Part shown: positions 1 to 7,729 of the stretch, in pieces
Numbering within the stretch: the first letter of the stretch is position 1
How the letters are laid out: each line of letters begins with the position of its first letter
NCBI RefSeq assembly: GCF_900215605.1
Contig: NZ_OBEL01000002.1
Coordinates: 682,001 to 746,000, forward strand
Reading direction: 5' to 3'
Length of the DNA stretch: 64,000 nt
Source: Cohaesibacter gelatinilyticus
Lineage (GTDB): Bacteria; Pseudomonadota; Alphaproteobacteria; Rhizobiales; Cohaesibacteraceae
Made by a program: the position numbers and the translations under genes
Notes under the pieces: generated by a model
Told to the model about the DNA's origin: nothing
The model's database searches: none
What the model saw: the letters and a program-made list of their open reading frames with translations, nothing else

Positions 1-2
1 AA

Positions 3-764
3 TCTCTCTCCCTCGCCTTAGCTCTGCTTGCCGGATCCAGTCTTTCAGTCAGCGCTGGCGGACAAGGGGATCACTCCCATTCCCACGCCATCAATCAGAA
101 AGGCGCGGTCACCTCCGATGCCGACACATCCAAAGTCGCCGCCTTTGACATTCTGGCCGCTCACGTCCATCGCAAGGGCCGGGTCGTGACCTTTCACATG
201 ACCACAAATGGCATTGCGGGTAGTGAAAAACCAACGCCCGCAGGCTCCCTTGGTGGTGCTCCTGTGCTGTCCTACGTCTGGCCAACGTCGCTTGATCCGT
301 CCGCTGTGGGCTTCGAAGGCAAAACCGGCATTCTGGCGCTGGCCGCAACCAGTCATCCGGACTTTGACGACACCCCATTCATTGACGAAAATGGCGATGG
401 TGATCTGACCAATGATGGCGAGCAATGGCATAGCCACTGGGTGGTGCTGACGCCCAATGAGGCCTGTGGCAAGAATGCCCTCTCCGTTCGCGACATCCCC
501 GAAGGCCAGACACCAAAGATGCCGGCCACCTGGCCGGGCTTGCCGCTTTTCATCGACAGCCCCGGCTTCTCTCCCGTCTTTGACGGACCGGAAATCGCCA
601 TCAATGTCGCCTTTGCCGACAACAATGTACTGGACAATCTGTCCTATGACGGAGTGACGGCAGCGCTGCGCGTCAATGCCAATGTCCATAGCCCGCTTCT
701 ATGCGTCACCAATGTCTTTGATGTTGCCTCAGGCGATCTGAGCCTGCCCGGGAAGCTGAACTAA
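3..764 (+). CDS. Exported protein of unknown function (5' end outside window)
   Basis: The frame is open from the first bases. The visible N-terminus is a hydrophobic Ala/Leu/Ser stretch ending near SVSAGG, which looks like the end of a signal peptide, so the true start lies upstream of the window. The mature part has a His-rich start (HSHSHA), one acidic segment (DENGDGDLTNDG) resembling a calcium-binding loop, and two cysteines far apart. I do not recognise a family. It precedes a thioredoxin-like gene on the same strand. Its position near a fasciclin/ECF sigma locus suggests an envelope role, but that is inference. Confidence 0.7.
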   Translation, partial: SLSLALALLAGSSLSVSAGGQGDHSHSHAINQKGAVTSDADTSKVAAFDILAAHVHRKGRVVTFHMTTNGIAGSEKPTPAGSLGGAPVLSYVWPTSLDPSAVGFEGKTGILALAATSHPDFDDTPFIDENGDGDLTNDGEQWHSHWVVLTPNEACGKNALSVRDIPEGQTPKMPATWPGLPLFIDSPGFSPVFDGPEIAINVAFADNNVLDNLSYDGVTAALRVNANVHSPLLCVTNVFDVASGDLSLPGKLN

Positions 765-897
765 ACCTCGGTGCAAATGCGCACCCGGTCGTAGCGCCTT
801 CCCCCTTACACCCAACGCGCATTTGCATCTGGCGGGGCTGCCATCAGCCCTGCTATCCATTTACCAGAGACAGCCATGCAAAACATGGAGCCAAGCC

Positions 898-1479
898 ATG
901 ATCATCGCCGAAAAAGCCCGCCCTGCCCCAGACTGGCAAGTCAGCCGCTGGTTCAACAGCTCCAAAGCCCTGCAAGTCGGCGACTTTGCAGGCAAGGTCA
1001 TTGTGCTGGAAGCCTTTCAAATGCTTTGCCCGGGCTGCATCTATTATGGCCTGCCGATGGCCCAGAAAATCACCAGCCATTTCAAACCGGAAGATGTCGC
1101 GGTGATTGGCCTGCATACGGTGTTTGAACATCACCACGCCATGGGGCCGGAAGCATTGGAGGTGTTCCTGAAGGAATATCGCATCACCTTCCCCGTCGGT
1201 GTCGATGAAAAGGGAGACGATGCCATGCCCCGCACCATGGAGGCTTATCATATGCAGGGAACGCCCAGCACCATATTGATTGATGCGCAAGGGCGCTATC
1301 GAACCCGCTATTTCGGCACAGTGGAAGACATGCGCATCGCCGCCGACATCACCAAGCTCATAGCCGAGCGCGATGCAAATCTGGCGATGAATGAGGAAGA
1401 AACTTTCACATCAGACGCAGCAGATCTTATCGGAGCAACGAACGATCAATGCACCGATGAAGGCTGCAAACTGCCCTGA
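898..1479 (+). CDS. Thioredoxin-fold (TlpA/AhpC-type) protein
   Basis: About 193 residues with a redoxin/TlpA-like fold pattern: a beta-strand followed by a CPGC motif (in MLCPGCIYYG), then a segment with the conserved TPS cis-proline (GTPSTILID). CPGC is a classical redox-active CxxC. The C-terminus carries a second Cys pair (CTDEGCKLP) that could be a resolving or metal site. The open frame extends to 823, but ATG 898 has a GGAG upstream and starts just before the domain, so I prefer it. No signal peptide is visible, so it is probably cytoplasmic. The exact substrate is unknown. Confidence 0.8.
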   Translation: MIIAEKARPAPDWQVSRWFNSSKALQVGDFAGKVIVLEAFQMLCPGCIYYGLPMAQKITSHFKPEDVAVIGLHTVFEHHHAMGPEALEVFLKEYRITFPVGVDEKGDDAMPRTMEAYHMQGTPSTILIDAQGRYRTRYFGTVEDMRIAADITKLIAERDANLAMNEEETFTSDAADLIGATNDQCTDEGCKLP

Positions 1480-1691
1480 TAATTGGTCCGGCAAAACATG
1501 GCGAGAAGGATAGAAGCCATCTCCTGCCGGACCGCCCAACCCACCCCGGGAAACTGTCGCATAAGAGAGGGTGGGCCTGGTTTCATGATCTGGTCAATAA
1601 GGAAGGAAGAGACAAAACCGGATCGTTCACGGAAGGCAAGCAAGGCCTGAACCGGCGTGCCGGTCCAGCCCCTGCTCGCTGTCACGCTTCT

Positions 1692-2249
1692 TTAAGATGC
1701 AGGAAGCAGGACCTTGTCGATCACATGGATGACACCGTTGGACTGTTTCACATCAGCGATGGTCACGGTGGCAACACCGCCCTTTTCGTCCTTGATCTGA
1801 ATCTTGCCTTTCTTCTGCATCACGGTGAATTTGCAGCCACCCACAGTCTTGACAATATGAGCACCACCATCATCGGCGATCATCTTCTTGATTGCGCCGG
1901 ACAAGGCCTTGGTGGAAACCACATGGCAAGTCAGGATCTTGGTCAGCATTTTCTTGTTTTCTGGCTTCAGCAAGGTCTCGACGGTACCTTTTGGCAGAGC
2001 ATCAAAAGCCTTGTTAACCGGCGCAAATACGGTGAAAGGACCAGGGGACTGAAGAGTCTTGACCAGGCCTGCAGCTTTCACAGCAGCCACCAGCGTGGTG
2101 TGGTCTTTGGAATTGACGGCATTTTCTACGATATTCTTGGTCGCATACATTGGTGCACCACCGACCATCGGATTAGCGGCCTGAGCAATGACAGGGGCAG
2201 CAAGGGAAACAACGGCGGAAATCGCAAGGGCGCGAGCAAACTTTTTCAT
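1692..2249 (-). CDS. Secreted fasciclin (FAS1) domain protein
   Basis: About 185 residues: a cleavable signal peptide (MKKFARALAIS...AQAA) and one FAS1 domain with the hallmark H1 segment (GPFTVFAPVNKAFDALP) and C-terminal H2-like segment (NGVIHVIDKVLLP). FAS1 domains mediate adhesion in the envelope or extracellularly. ATG 2249 is preferred over 2273 because an AGGAG lies nine bases upstream and the signal peptide starts there. It follows an ECF sigma / anti-sigma pair on the same strand but is separated from it by a terminator-like hairpin. In mycobacteria, SigK/RskA controls the fasciclin proteins MPT70/MPT83; the same family association here suggests an analogous regulon. Confidence 0.92.
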   Translation of the reverse strand: MKKFARALAISAVVSLAAPVIAQAANPMVGGAPMYATKNIVENAVNSKDHTTLVAAVKAAGLVKTLQSPGPFTVFAPVNKAFDALPKGTVETLLKPENKKMLTKILTCHVVSTKALSGAIKKMIADDGGAHIVKTVGGCKFTVMQKKGKIQIKDEKGGVATVTIADVKQSNGVIHVIDKVLLPAS

Positions 2250-2299
2250 GTTCAAAAACTCCTGTTTGACCACCTCTGATCGGGTGGAACATAGGAAAT

Positions 2300-2326
2300 A
2301 ACGAACCCGCTCCAGATTAAGTTTCA
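2300..2326 (-). promoter_or_regulatory. Candidate ECF-sigma promoter of the fasciclin gene
   Basis: On the minus strand, TGAAACTT is followed, 17 bases after TGAAAC, by CGTTA, roughly 50 bases before the fasciclin start. The same TGAAACTT/CGTT pair with 16-base spacing precedes the cytochrome b gene at 3882-3907. Two matches next to an ECF sigma gene suggest its -35/-10 elements. This is inference from two sites only. Confidence 0.4.
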
Positions 2327-2404
2327 GCTTTGCTTCAAAAAATCGAGAAAATTCTCACATCAAAGAAAGAATTTATTTATCAATAACTTGAAGACAAAAC
2401 AAAA

Positions 2405-2433
2405 GGCGAGACAGATCCAAAATCCATCTCGCC
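2405..2433 (-). terminator. Terminator after the anti-sigma gene
   Basis: A 7-bp stem (GGCGAGA/TCTCGCC) is followed on the minus strand by a T-rich run (TTTTGTTTTG). It lies just past the anti-sigma stop and before the fasciclin promoter region. Confidence 0.65.
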
Positions 2434-2466
2434 CCATGATTATTCTCAAAAAACTTCGCTTGCATG

Positions 2467-3216
2467 TCAGCTTTGAAGGGCATCCTTCAAAGGCCCCAAT
2501 GCCACCACTGGCCCGGTTGGCAATCCGGTAGGCGAGCCATTCTTGGGCTCAAGACTGACAGCCAGAACAGCGCCACGTGTAAGCTTGGCTGCCAATGGCT
2601 CGGACAGATCAAGATCACTGCTTGCAACATTCTGCGGCAGCACACCGAGCGAAACAGGAGATTGCCCTTCCTCAATCACCCAAAGTTCGAAATCCTTCTC
2701 CGCTCCCGGCACTCCATTTTTAAACGTGATGCGCAGCTGACCGCTCTGTTGCTCAAATCTCGCATCAAAGCTGGCACGTCCTTCTGTCGCAGCCAGCTCG
2801 GCCACAAGGATAGGTCCTTTATCTATCGGCAACAGAGCTCCGCTCCAAAGCCCGACCCCGATGGCCAACACCAGCACCGCAACAGCTGCACTGATCCAGC
2901 CACCAAAGCGCTGCCACAAGCCACGTTGGGCCTGTTCCAGGACCTCACCCAGCGGCGAGTTGGCAGCCTCGCTTCCAAACAGACGCCCATCGATGGCAGA
3001 TTTGATAGCCGCGGGAGGAGTTACCTCCTCATAGGTCTCATTCATGCTGGCGAGCCGTTCCTGCCATTGCACGACCAATGCGGCAAATGCGCTATCCTGT
3101 TCGATACGCCGGGCACAGCTCTCCCGCTCTGCCGCGTCCAGAACACCCAGCACATATTCAGCAGCAAGACTGTCATCATCTGCTGGCTGGGCAGGATTGT
3201 CAGTCTGATCACGCAT
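2467..3216 (-). CDS. Anti-sigma factor, RskA family (membrane-anchored)
   Basis: 249 residues. The N-terminal cytoplasmic part (about 15-60) matches the anti-sigma-K type (AAEYVLGVLDAAERES...), followed by one membrane helix near 105-125 (WISAAVAVLVLAIGVGLW) and a periplasmic RskA domain. The C-terminal part contains the typical anti-sigma-K ending with GxxTGLPTGPVVALG. The gene overlaps the upstream sigma gene by 8 bases, so the pair is translationally coupled. It should hold the ECF sigma factor at the membrane and release it on an envelope signal. No His/Cys zinc motif of ChrR type is seen. Confidence 0.88.
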   Translation of the reverse strand: MRDQTDNPAQPADDDSLAAEYVLGVLDAAERESCARRIEQDSAFAALVVQWQERLASMNETYEEVTPPAAIKSAIDGRLFGSEAANSPLGEVLEQAQRGLWQRFGGWISAAVAVLVLAIGVGLWSGALLPIDKGPILVAELAATEGRASFDARFEQQSGQLRITFKNGVPGAEKDFELWVIEEGQSPVSLGVLPQNVASSDLDLSEPLAAKLTRGAVLAVSLEPKNGSPTGLPTGPVVALGPLKDALQS

Positions 3217-3817
3217 TATCCAGGCACTCTCTTAGCTTGGCGAGGCTGCGGCGCAGCCAGGTTCGCATCGTGTTCAAAGGCACTTTATTCTGATCGGCCA
3301 GTTCCTGATAGGAATATCCTTCAAGATAGGCCCCGCGCACAGCCTGTGCCCGGTTGCTGTCCAGCTCATCCAGACAAATATCGATCTGCACGCGCTCGGA
3401 GCTGGCCATGGCATTCATTTCCGGTGTGGGATCCTTATCCTCCAGCTCCGGCATTTGAGAAATATCCTGATGGCCATCCTTTCGTGCCCGCAACCGGTCA
3501 ATGCCATGATTGCGCGCAATGGCGATCAGCCAGGACATGGCACTGGCGCCCGAGGCCGAATAGCGATCGGCCCGTTGCCAGATCCTTACATAGACCTCCT
3601 GCAAGGCATCTTCGGCCTCTGCCCTGTCATTCAAGAGACGAAGCAGAACACCAAAAAGTTTCGCCGATGTGCTTTGATAAAGCAAATCGAACGCTGCCCG
3701 ATCTCCCAGAGCAACTCTGGCAATCAAGCCAGATATGTCCTTTGGTGTCAGCACCCTGACCGTCTCCCAATTCCGCAAAACCCCCGCATGAGCGGCCTTT
3801 GTCCAGCCATCCCACAC
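3209..3817 (-). CDS. ECF-type RNA polymerase sigma factor (SigK-like)
   Basis: About 180-202 residues with sigma-70 region 2 (DALQEVYVRIWQRADRY...AMSWLIAIARNHGIDRLR) and region 4 (RGAYLEGYSYQELADQNKVPLNTMRTWLRRSLAKLRE). It is encoded immediately before, and overlapping, an RskA-type anti-sigma factor. The longest frame begins at a GTG (3817); a GTG at 3754 preceded by GGGAG better fits the usual ECF length, so the start is uncertain. Likely targets are the fasciclin gene and the divergent cytochrome b/molybdopterin operon. Confidence 0.9.
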   Translation of the reverse strand: MWDGWTKAAHAGVLRNWETVRVLTPKDISGLIARVALGDRAAFDLLYQSTSAKLFGVLLRLLNDRAEAEDALQEVYVRIWQRADRYSASGASAMSWLIAIARNHGIDRLRARKDGHQDISQMPELEDKDPTPEMNAMASSERVQIDICLDELDSNRAQAVRGAYLEGYSYQELADQNKVPLNTMRTWLRRSLAKLRECLDNA

Positions 3818-3881
3818 AGCATCTGGTCACTTTGAGAAATATAACAACCAAGAAGATTGGCAACCTTTATTTTTGATGACG

Positions 3882-3907
3882 TGAAACTTTTTTCGCACGC
3901 CTTCGTT
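3882..3907 (+). promoter_or_regulatory. Candidate ECF-sigma promoter of the cytochrome b operon
   Basis: TGAAACTT and, 16 bases after TGAAAC, CGTTT precede the cytochrome b gene. The same element with 17-base spacing precedes the fasciclin gene, supporting a common ECF sigma factor. No experimental or genome-wide support is available here. Confidence 0.4.
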
Positions 3908-3921
3908 TCTCCGAAGGAGAG

Positions 3922-4893
3922 TTGCTTCTCGACGCCAAGATGTCCTCGGAAACACTCTTCAAAACTGACTTCACGGGAGATGAGACTGTGACCTGGACCA
4001 GCATTTCAAGCAAGATTTCCGCGCGATTCCACTATCGCGCAAAACCCCACCAAGGCGGACGGCTCGTCTATCGCCAGAGCGTTGCAACCCGTCTGACCCA
4101 TTGGCTCTGGGCTTTGTGCCTTTTCTTTCTGGCCGGATCCGGTTTGCAGATTTTCAACGCCCATCCCGAACTTTCCTTTGGCGAGCAGTCGGGCGCTGCC
4201 ACAGGTCAGGTGTTTCTGACCATCGAGGCAAAAGACACACCCAAGGGTCCCGTTGGAATAACCAACTTTCTGGGGTTGGAAATGGACAGCTCTGGTCTTC
4301 TGGGGCTGCAAGGTGAAGGATTGTTTCAAACCTATCAGGCCTTCCCCTCCTTCATGACCCTGCCATCGGGCAGAGATTTGACAACCGGGCGCGCCGTGCA
4401 TTTCTTCTTTGCCTGGCTGTTTGTGGCAACTTTGCTGATCTGGCTGATAGCGGGTCTTCGAAGGGGACCCAAAGGCCATATCATTCAGGATCTATGGATG
4501 ACAAAGACTGATTGGCAAGCCTTGCCTGCCGATTTCATGGCCCATGTGAAAGGGCAGTTTCATCACACACGGCGCTATCAAAGCTTGCAGAAACTGGCCT
4601 ATGGCAGCGTCTTGTTTTTTCTCTTCCCGCTGATGATAGCCACCGGTCTTGCCATGTCACCGGGCATGAATGCCATACTGCCATGGTTGACCGAGCTCTT
4701 TGGCGGACGCCAGTCAGCCCGTTCCTTTCATTTCATTGGGCTGGTGCTGCTCTTTGGGTTTTTCCTGATCCATATGGCCATGATCCTTCTGGCAGGCCCG
4801 ATCAATGAATTACGAGCCATCATCACTGGATGGTATCGCACCGATCCCCCCATCTCCCCTTCCCCAAAGCTCGATGATGAGGCCTCACAATGA
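3922..4893 (+). CDS. Membrane cytochrome b (b561 / Ni-hydrogenase type)
   Basis: About 320 residues with four or five hydrophobic helices and suitably placed histidines: THWLWALCLFFLAGSG near 60, AVHFFFAWLFVATLLIWL near 160, a third helix ending ATGLAMSPGM, and FHFIGLVLLFGFFLIHMAM near 275. This is the di-heme cytochrome b561 domain that carries electrons across the membrane. The stop overlaps the start of the next gene (molybdopterin oxidoreductase) by 4 bases, so the two probably form one quinone-linked oxidoreductase. Starts at 3922 or 3940 are both possible; 3940 (MSSETLF) is also close to an AAGG-like site. Confidence 0.88.
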   Translation: MLLDAKMSSETLFKTDFTGDETVTWTSISSKISARFHYRAKPHQGGRLVYRQSVATRLTHWLWALCLFFLAGSGLQIFNAHPELSFGEQSGAATGQVFLTIEAKDTPKGPVGITNFLGLEMDSSGLLGLQGEGLFQTYQAFPSFMTLPSGRDLTTGRAVHFFFAWLFVATLLIWLIAGLRRGPKGHIIQDLWMTKTDWQALPADFMAHVKGQFHHTRRYQSLQKLAYGSVLFFLFPLMIATGLAMSPGMNAILPWLTELFGGRQSARSFHFIGLVLLFGFFLIHMAMILLAGPINELRAIITGWYRTDPPISPSPKLDDEASQ

Positions 4894-5729
4894 CCCATTC
4901 TTCAACCAAGGCAAAAGACCAAAATTCAGACACGAAGGATGGAGCCTCCCTGTCTCGCCGTCAGCTCCTTCGCACAGGCTCCCTTGCCGCATTGGCGGGG
5001 CTGGGACTGACCGGCTGCGATGCGCTGGATCAGATGGCGAAAAGCCCCTCGACCACCCGCAAGGTAATGGATAGCGCCCAATCCCTGACTTATCGCTTCC
5101 AGCGCATGTTGCTGAATGCCGATGCTCTGGTGCGGGAATATGAGCCTTCGGACATCATTCAACCCATGCGGCCAAATGGCGTGACCGACCCACAAGATGC
5201 CGATTATCTGGCCCTGCGCGAAAATGCGTTCCAAACCTACCAATTGCAGATTTCCGGACTGGTAGAGAAACCGCTTTCCCTGTCGCTCGCCCAGTTGATG
5301 GCCATGCCGTCCCGCAGTCAGATCACGCGCCATGATTGCGTGGAAGGCTGGAGCTGTATTGCGCAATGGAAAGGCGTGCCTCTGGCTGATCTAATGGCTC
5401 TAACCAAGCCGAAAAAGACCGCACGTTATGTCCTCATTCGATGTTATGACACCATCGAACAAGGCCTGTCCGGCGGCTTTCGCTATTATGAAAGCATCGA
5501 TTTGCAAGATGCCTATCATCCTCAGACCATCCTGGCCTATGAGATGAATGAAGGCCCGCTTCCAATCGAAAATGGTGCCCCATTGAGACTGCGGGTGGAG
5601 CGTCAATTGGGATATAAAATGGCGAAATATATTCGCTCCATTGAACTCATCGAAAGCTTTGCCGATATCGAGGGAGGAAAGGGTGGCTATTGGGAGGACC
5701 GGGGCTATGCCTGGTATGCCGGTATCTAG
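4890..5729 (+). CDS. Tat-exported molybdopterin oxidoreductase (sulfite-oxidase fold)
   Basis: 279 residues. A twin-arginine signal (SRRQLL, residues 22-27) is followed by a hydrophobic stretch and a lipobox-like LTGC (40-43), so the protein is exported folded and may be lipid-anchored. The catalytic domain shows the sulfite oxidase/MsrP pattern RHDCVEGW with Cys150 as the expected molybdenum ligand, then PLRLRVERQLGYKMAKYIRSIEL. Partner: the cytochrome b encoded directly upstream with a 4-base overlap. It resembles MsrPQ-type envelope enzymes in architecture, but the cytochrome partner is a b561 protein and not an obvious MsrQ. The substrate is unknown. Confidence 0.88.
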   Translation: MTHSSTKAKDQNSDTKDGASLSRRQLLRTGSLAALAGLGLTGCDALDQMAKSPSTTRKVMDSAQSLTYRFQRMLLNADALVREYEPSDIIQPMRPNGVTDPQDADYLALRENAFQTYQLQISGLVEKPLSLSLAQLMAMPSRSQITRHDCVEGWSCIAQWKGVPLADLMALTKPKKTARYVLIRCYDTIEQGLSGGFRYYESIDLQDAYHPQTILAYEMNEGPLPIENGAPLRLRVERQLGYKMAKYIRSIELIESFADIEGGKGGYWEDRGYAWYAGI

Positions 5730-6453
5730 CTACTGTATATTCAATTGGCGGATGATTCTTGCTGGCGTGACAACTGGCTTGATCGCATCCTTGCTGATAT
5801 TGGTCTGGCTTGTTCCAGCCATCGGAGCCGCCTTGGTGCCCACAGTTTACGGATTTCAGCAAATCGCTCCATCCATCTATGCCGAGAACAGCCTGACAGG
5901 GCAACAACAGACAAAGCTGCTCCATCAAATTGATCAGGCCCGAATGATGGTAAAAACCACATTCGGAGACAGAACAGCCGCACCCTTATGGCTGATCTGT
6001 CAAAGCCAAAGTTGCAAGCAGCGCTTGAAGGGCAAAACTGCCAAGGCAAGGGTTTATGGCTGGCATCTGGTTCATGTCTCGCCTGACGGTGTCTCTCTTA
6101 CGATCCTCGCCCACGAACTGGCCCATATAGAATTGCACAAACGCCTTGGTCCTTGGCGATATTGGCAGGAAGATTTTCCTGCCTGGCTCGATGAAGGCAT
6201 CGCCATTCTCACATCAAGAGATAGTCGTTATCTGAAGATCGCCTATGATCAATCGCTGCAATGCCGATCCGATCTGAAAAACAAGGTCACCATTGCCACG
6301 CCATTGCCAAAAACGCGAAGAGCATGGCTGAAGCAGGCAGGCGCAAAAGACCAGCCTCTCTATGCCATGGCGGCTTGCAAGACGCTCCTTATCCTTGGCC
6401 AGCGCAATCAGAGCGTTACAGACTTCCTGCAAACATCCCTTCATTCCCCATAA
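5707..6453 (+). CDS. Membrane-anchored HExxH (gluzincin-type) protein
   Basis: About 248 residues. One N-terminal membrane helix (about 17-45) is followed by a periplasmic domain with HELAH (136-140) and, 20 residues later, WLDEG (160-164), the layout of a gluzincin-type zinc peptidase in which the second Glu is a ligand. The open frame reaches 5641, but ATG 5707 has GGAGGA eight bases upstream, so I chose it; it overlaps the end of the molybdopterin gene by 23 bases. It is probably the third gene of the cytochrome b operon. No family name can be given from sequence alone; peptidase activity is inferred from the motif. Confidence 0.75.
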   Translation: MPGMPVSSYCIFNWRMILAGVTTGLIASLLILVWLVPAIGAALVPTVYGFQQIAPSIYAENSLTGQQQTKLLHQIDQARMMVKTTFGDRTAAPLWLICQSQSCKQRLKGKTAKARVYGWHLVHVSPDGVSLTILAHELAHIELHKRLGPWRYWQEDFPAWLDEGIAILTSRDSRYLKIAYDQSLQCRSDLKNKVTIATPLPKTRRAWLKQAGAKDQPLYAMAACKTLLILGQRNQSVTDFLQTSLHSP

Positions 6454-6499
6454 AGCACGTCATGCAGCATCAATGCGCTTTGGGCTGTGCGTGGGAAGG

Positions 6500-6694
6500 A
6501 AGCCCGGCAAGGCTCCTTACGAATATATCACCCTGCAACGCATGAAAAAGGCGCAGGACCTGCTGCAAGGCGACACCAGCATCACCCAGATCGCCATGGA
6601 TCTGAACTACACCAACCCCGCCAAATTCGCCGCCGCCTTCCGCAAATGCTTCCACACCAGCCCGTCGGAGTGGAGACGGGGTGTTAGGGGGTAG
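6500..6694 (+). pseudogene. Fragment of an AraC-family regulator (C-terminal HTH only)
   Basis: The last 60 or so residues of an AraC-type DNA-binding domain are present (YEYITLQRMKKAQDLL ... TSITQIAMDLNYTNPAKFAAAF). The first of the two HTH motifs and the effector domain are missing. The open frame runs further upstream, but that part reads as non-AraC sequence overlapping the metalloprotease-like gene. The fragment sits exactly at the left edge of an AT-richer island, so the gene was probably truncated when the island arrived or by a later deletion. Confidence 0.7.
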
Positions 6695-6732
6695 CGGGGG
6701 AAGAAGATTTACTTTGAAGCTATAGTTTCAAC

Positions 6733-7572
6733 TCAATACGCCTCTTGCTCAAGCTCGATCTCCTTTTCCGCTCGCTCACGCTCTCCCTGCCGAAATCTCT
6801 TGACATACGCCGCATCTTTCATTTCGTCAGGGTCCAAGTCGAGTACACAATTCACCAATGAGGCAATTGCACTATCAGAAAGTCTAAAGTGCGCTGTAAC
6901 TAGATGCGGAAACGCTAGAAAATTGTCATCAAGATGCTTTTGAAGTGCTCTTAAATAGTCTTTCAGAGAAGAGCGAGCACCAGTTGTAGCGGCGGCTGTG
7001 ACCTCGTTACTAGCTCGGATTTCTGCTTGCTCCGCATCCTGAGCCAACTCTTCAAAAAATTCAGTGAATGTGGGCCAGTATGTCAGACCAAATCTGCAAT
7101 ACAATTGCTTAAAGTCGTCTTGAACCCACGACTCGTAAGAGAAATTTGAACCACCCGCAGCATCCAGAGTTTCACAAACCCCGTAATGGGTATCACTGTA
7201 AAAGCCAGAAGTATCATTCAGATTAGTGCGTTGTTCCATCAACCCTGACAATTTACGAGCTGCTATAGCTATTTGCTCATTAATTGTTTTCAGTTCATTT
7301 CTTTCCGCTCTGGCCTTCTTATTTTCCTCTAAGTTCCAATAAGAAGCCGTAAGAAATACACTGTCGAAAAACTGATATAGTGCGGTTGAATTGGACTTAA
7401 GCTTTGTATCCAACTCTTTATAAAAGTCTACTAATTCAAAACGACGTTCAATGAATCTTCCAGCAATGACCACAGCCTCAGGAATGTAATTCTGCGTAAT
7501 AGACTTGTCTCTAAATTCCAAAATTGCTTGTTCGCAGTTGGCGACAGATTGATCAAATTCTTGAGTAGGCAT
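6733..7572 (-). CDS. Unrecognised protein downstream of SIR2-HerA
   Basis: 279 residues and no family I recognise. Mostly predicted helical: a basic/acidic coiled-coil-like part at about 85-120 (KKARAERNELKTINEQ...), a Trp/Tyr/Phe-rich middle (near 145-180) and a very charged C-terminus (RFRQGERERAEKEIELEQ). No signal peptide or membrane helix. ATG 7572 has GGAGAG six bases upstream. It lies on the same strand as the SIR2 and HerA genes, 157 bases after HerA, and shares their lower GC. It may be an accessory or regulatory part of that defence system, or an independent cargo gene. No function is claimed. Confidence 0.75.
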   Translation of the reverse strand: MPTQEFDQSVANCEQAILEFRDKSITQNYIPEAVVIAGRFIERRFELVDFYKELDTKLKSNSTALYQFFDSVFLTASYWNLEENKKARAERNELKTINEQIAIAARKLSGLMEQRTNLNDTSGFYSDTHYGVCETLDAAGGSNFSYESWVQDDFKQLYCRFGLTYWPTFTEFFEELAQDAEQAEIRASNEVTAAATTGARSSLKDYLRALQKHLDDNFLAFPHLVTAHFRLSDSAIASLVNCVLDLDPDEMKDAAYVKRFRQGERERAEKEIELEQEAY

Positions 7573-7729
7573 GAAATTCTCTCCAATAAGTTTTTGTCAC
7601 AACATACTCATGCCCAATCAACCTGTCGGTACCGGAAGAAAAGAAATTGCAGCTAACTCTGGTACCCTCAATGGAATTCAAATCATTAAAAGTCACCAGA
7701 ATGGCTTAAGAGCAGAAAACAAATTAAGG

